Shown here in pieces: positions 62,614-64,000 of a stretch of DNA of 64,000 bases; positions within the stretch are counted from its first letter, which is position 1, and each line of letters opens with the position of its first letter. The notes beneath the pieces were generated by a model. It was not told the origin of the DNA and searched no databases. It saw only the letters and a program-made list of their open reading frames with translations. This stretch comes from Mantamonas sphyraenae (lineage: Eukaryota; CRuMs; Mantamonadidae), in assembly GCA_026936335.1 (NCBI GenBank), contig JAPMXV010000027.1, positions 1-64,000 on the forward strand. The letters are read 5' to 3'. A program made the position numbers and the translations under genes.

Positions 62614-63710
62614 TCATTGGTCCTTCTTCGCTGTGGCCGAGTCGGCGTCGTCCACAGCAGCGGGAGCCGTGGAGGTGGAGGTGGAGGTGGAAGGGGTGGG
62701 AACAGGGCTGCGGTTGCCAAAGAGGCGGCCGAGCACAATGCGGTTGAAGAGAGTGGAGACGTCAAAGATGTGAAGTCGAGCGGGGAGGGCGCGGTGGTGC
62801 TCCTTGAGCTTGCCTGGCGTGGCGTAGGCTGCCAGTACAATGAACACGGGAAATACAATGGCGTAGAAGCCATCGCTGACAAAGGTGGGGAAGAAATAGG
62901 AGAAGGCGGTGCAGGGCAAGCCGAACCCCAGAAAGTACTCCCAGCGCTTTTCGATGTATCGGATGCGCCTCTCAAAGGTCCACATTTGTGCAGACCACAG
63001 GTATTCGAAGCTGTAGTAGGCGTAAAGGTAGGAAAAGAGGAGAAAGGCCAGCAGTGAGCCCAGGCGGGGGATAAAGCCGACGACAAAGACCTGCACGAGA
63101 TAGCCGATTACGACCATCATTCGGTAAATCTCGCCGCTGAGCATATCGCGTACGCTGTGTGTGTGGAGCAGGGCGGGAAGAGGGGCATGGGAGGGGCATG
63201 TGGGATGCGCTGTGTGAGCGTGTGTGACGTCATTTTTGGACGGTAGAACGAGGCCAAGGCACACACGTACGACAGGTAGGCCTCTGTGGGTTTGTCGTAC
63301 ATGTGGGTGTACGTCTCATTGGCAATCTCTTGGTAGAACTGGGTGTTGAGCACAAAGCTGAGGATGTACACGGGCAACACCCAGAAGATGGTGAAGAGGA
63401 GGTGGAAGGTAGAGTCAAACACGGCGGCGGCACGCTCCTGATTGGCAAGCGAAAGAATCCAGTGCATGGCAGGGATGACCACGAGGCGCGCCAAGGCCAT
63501 ACTGCCGAGAAAGATGACGCCGTTGAGGAGGATGCAGCGCAGAAAGAGAAACTTGAGCTTGTGATGGTCTCGCAGCAACTCGACCAGCTTGCCAAAGTTG
63601 AGGGCGTCGCTTAGGCCATTTCCGAGCAGGGTGAGGTGGAGTTTGAGGCGGTACGGAAGTGTGTAGGTTGTGGTCTTGCGCGGGGGCGCAGGATCCACGT
63701 GATCTGCCAT
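62614..63710 (-). CDS. EI24: EI24/EPG-4-like ER membrane protein
   Basis: Exon 1 is 63710-63271, the intron is 63270-63155 (GTACGT ... CACACAG) and exon 2 is 63154-62614, giving 326 residues. About six hydrophobic segments are visible (FLFLRCILLNGVIFLGSMAL, LLFTIFWVLPVYILSFVL, MMVVIGYLVQVFVVGFI, FYAIVFPVFIVLAAYA). The family hallmark is SYLYAYYSFEYLWSA followed by RRIRYIEKRWEYFLGFGLP. EI24 is an ER protein needed for autophagosome maturation and lysosomal degradation. The C-terminal tail is Pro/Ser/Thr-rich, then DDADSATAKKDQ, and faces the cytosol. Stops of this gene and the eIF4E gene are 17 bases apart. Confidence 0.87.
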
Positions 63711-63836
63711 CTGCGGGGAGTGTTTGGGCTTTGTTTGGCCCCCGCGCTGCACCTTCAAAACTATTTTGGATCGTCGTCGACGTCTGCAGCCAGTCTGTCC
63801 CACGCATTCGTTTGAGCAAACACATAGTTTGGGATC

Positions 63837-64000
63837 ATGGGCTGTGGACAGAGCACAAGCAAAAGCAACAAGACGCACCCGGAGAACGGAGGCGGCGCAG
63901 GGGCGTCGTCGTCCGACGGCCTGCAGAAGCCCAGCGGAGTCACACGGGACAGCGGGGCGGCACGTGGAACGTCACAGTCACAGGATGGCTCGACTCCATC
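63837..64000 (+). CDS. N-terminus of an acylated protein (partial at window edge)
   Basis: ATG 63837 opens MGCGQSTSKSNKTHPENGGG. Gly2 with Ser6 fits an N-myristoylation signal, and Cys3 would be palmitoylated. This MGCxxS start is common in membrane-attached kinases, phosphatases and small signalling proteins. The visible 54 residues are otherwise low-complexity (Ser, Gly, Gln), so no family can be named. The window ends inside the gene. It is divergent from EI24 with 126 bases between start codons. Confidence 0.65.
   Translation, partial: MGCGQSTSKSNKTHPENGGGAGASSSDGLQKPSGVTRDSGAARGTSQSQDGSTP

Noticed and set aside
1-64000. CRISPR arrays, insertion sequences, tRNA or rRNA genes
   Set aside because: The sequence is nuclear eukaryotic with spliced genes. 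I saw no transposase or reverse-transcriptase motifs, no spaced direct-repeat array and no tRNA cloverleaf; the repeats found are telomeric, gene-duplication or coding repeats.

Overview
The window is the left end of a eukaryotic nuclear chromosome. It opens with about nine CCCTAA telomere units at 1-54 and then runs into a GC-rich, very compact gene region. Genes carry short GT-AG introns, with donors mostly GTACGT, GTGAGT or GTATGT, and are often separated by only 8 to 200 bases. The gene set is that of a free-living heterotrophic protist: single-chain cytosolic acetyl-CoA carboxylase, Arp2/3 subunit, formin, COG6, calnexin, PAN3, BRCA2, Rab escort protein, a RABL6-like GTPase, EI24, SAYSD1, NDUFA2 and an LRRC43-like protein that hints at a flagellum. 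TTAGGG telomeres and this repertoire do not identify a species, and I cannot place it beyond a non-plant, probably unicellular, eukaryote.

Layout. 1-7.85 kb: telomere plus two tandem copies of an unrecognised subtelomeric gene. Each copy has a short first exon, an acidic low-complexity N-terminus and four repeats of a roughly 190-residue domain. Both copies are damaged: copy 1 by a one-base shift, copy 2 by a short insertion. 7.96-9.24 kb: a single-pass membrane protein of unknown family. 9.26-14.16 kb (minus): an all-helical protein and an LRRC43-like LRR protein, with a 90-bp direct repeat that places a stop codon directly against a start codon. 14.27-16.49 kb: two head-to-head genes for the same ribosomal protein uS8, sharing a 93-bp promoter. 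16.7-21.2 kb (plus): NDUFA2, an ankyrin protein, and a Rab escort protein fused to DUF952 and LRR. 21.2-24.3 kb (minus): a RABL6-like GTPase with 18 NPMLA repeats and a C-terminal NET domain. 24.6-37.2 kb: an unknown nuclear-type protein, a double-C2 protein with a QGY-rich tail, SAYSD1, an HhH protein, BRCA2 and PAN3. 37.2-46.9 kb: calnexin, COG6, prefoldin 5, two unknowns, XPNPEP3 and ARPC3. 46.9-56.6 kb (minus): the ~2,490-residue acetyl-CoA carboxylase and a choline-transporter-like protein. 56.7-62.6 kb (plus): an FHA-formin and a membrane-anchored class II eIF4E. 62.6-64 kb: EI24 (minus) and the start of an acylated protein.

Genes mostly alternate in divergent pairs, with start codons 29 to 165 bp apart, and convergent pairs, with stops 8 to 90 bp apart. 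UTRs must overlap and promoters must be shared. Five housekeeping genes (acetyl-CoA carboxylase, formin, calnexin, XPNPEP3, BRCA2) contain an apparent one-base frame change. The simplest reading is residual assembly indels, but the pattern deserves a check. The most distinctive biology is the undescribed subtelomeric repeat domain and four unusual domain fusions (REP-DUF952-LRR, RABL6-NET, FHA-formin, eIF4E-membrane anchor).
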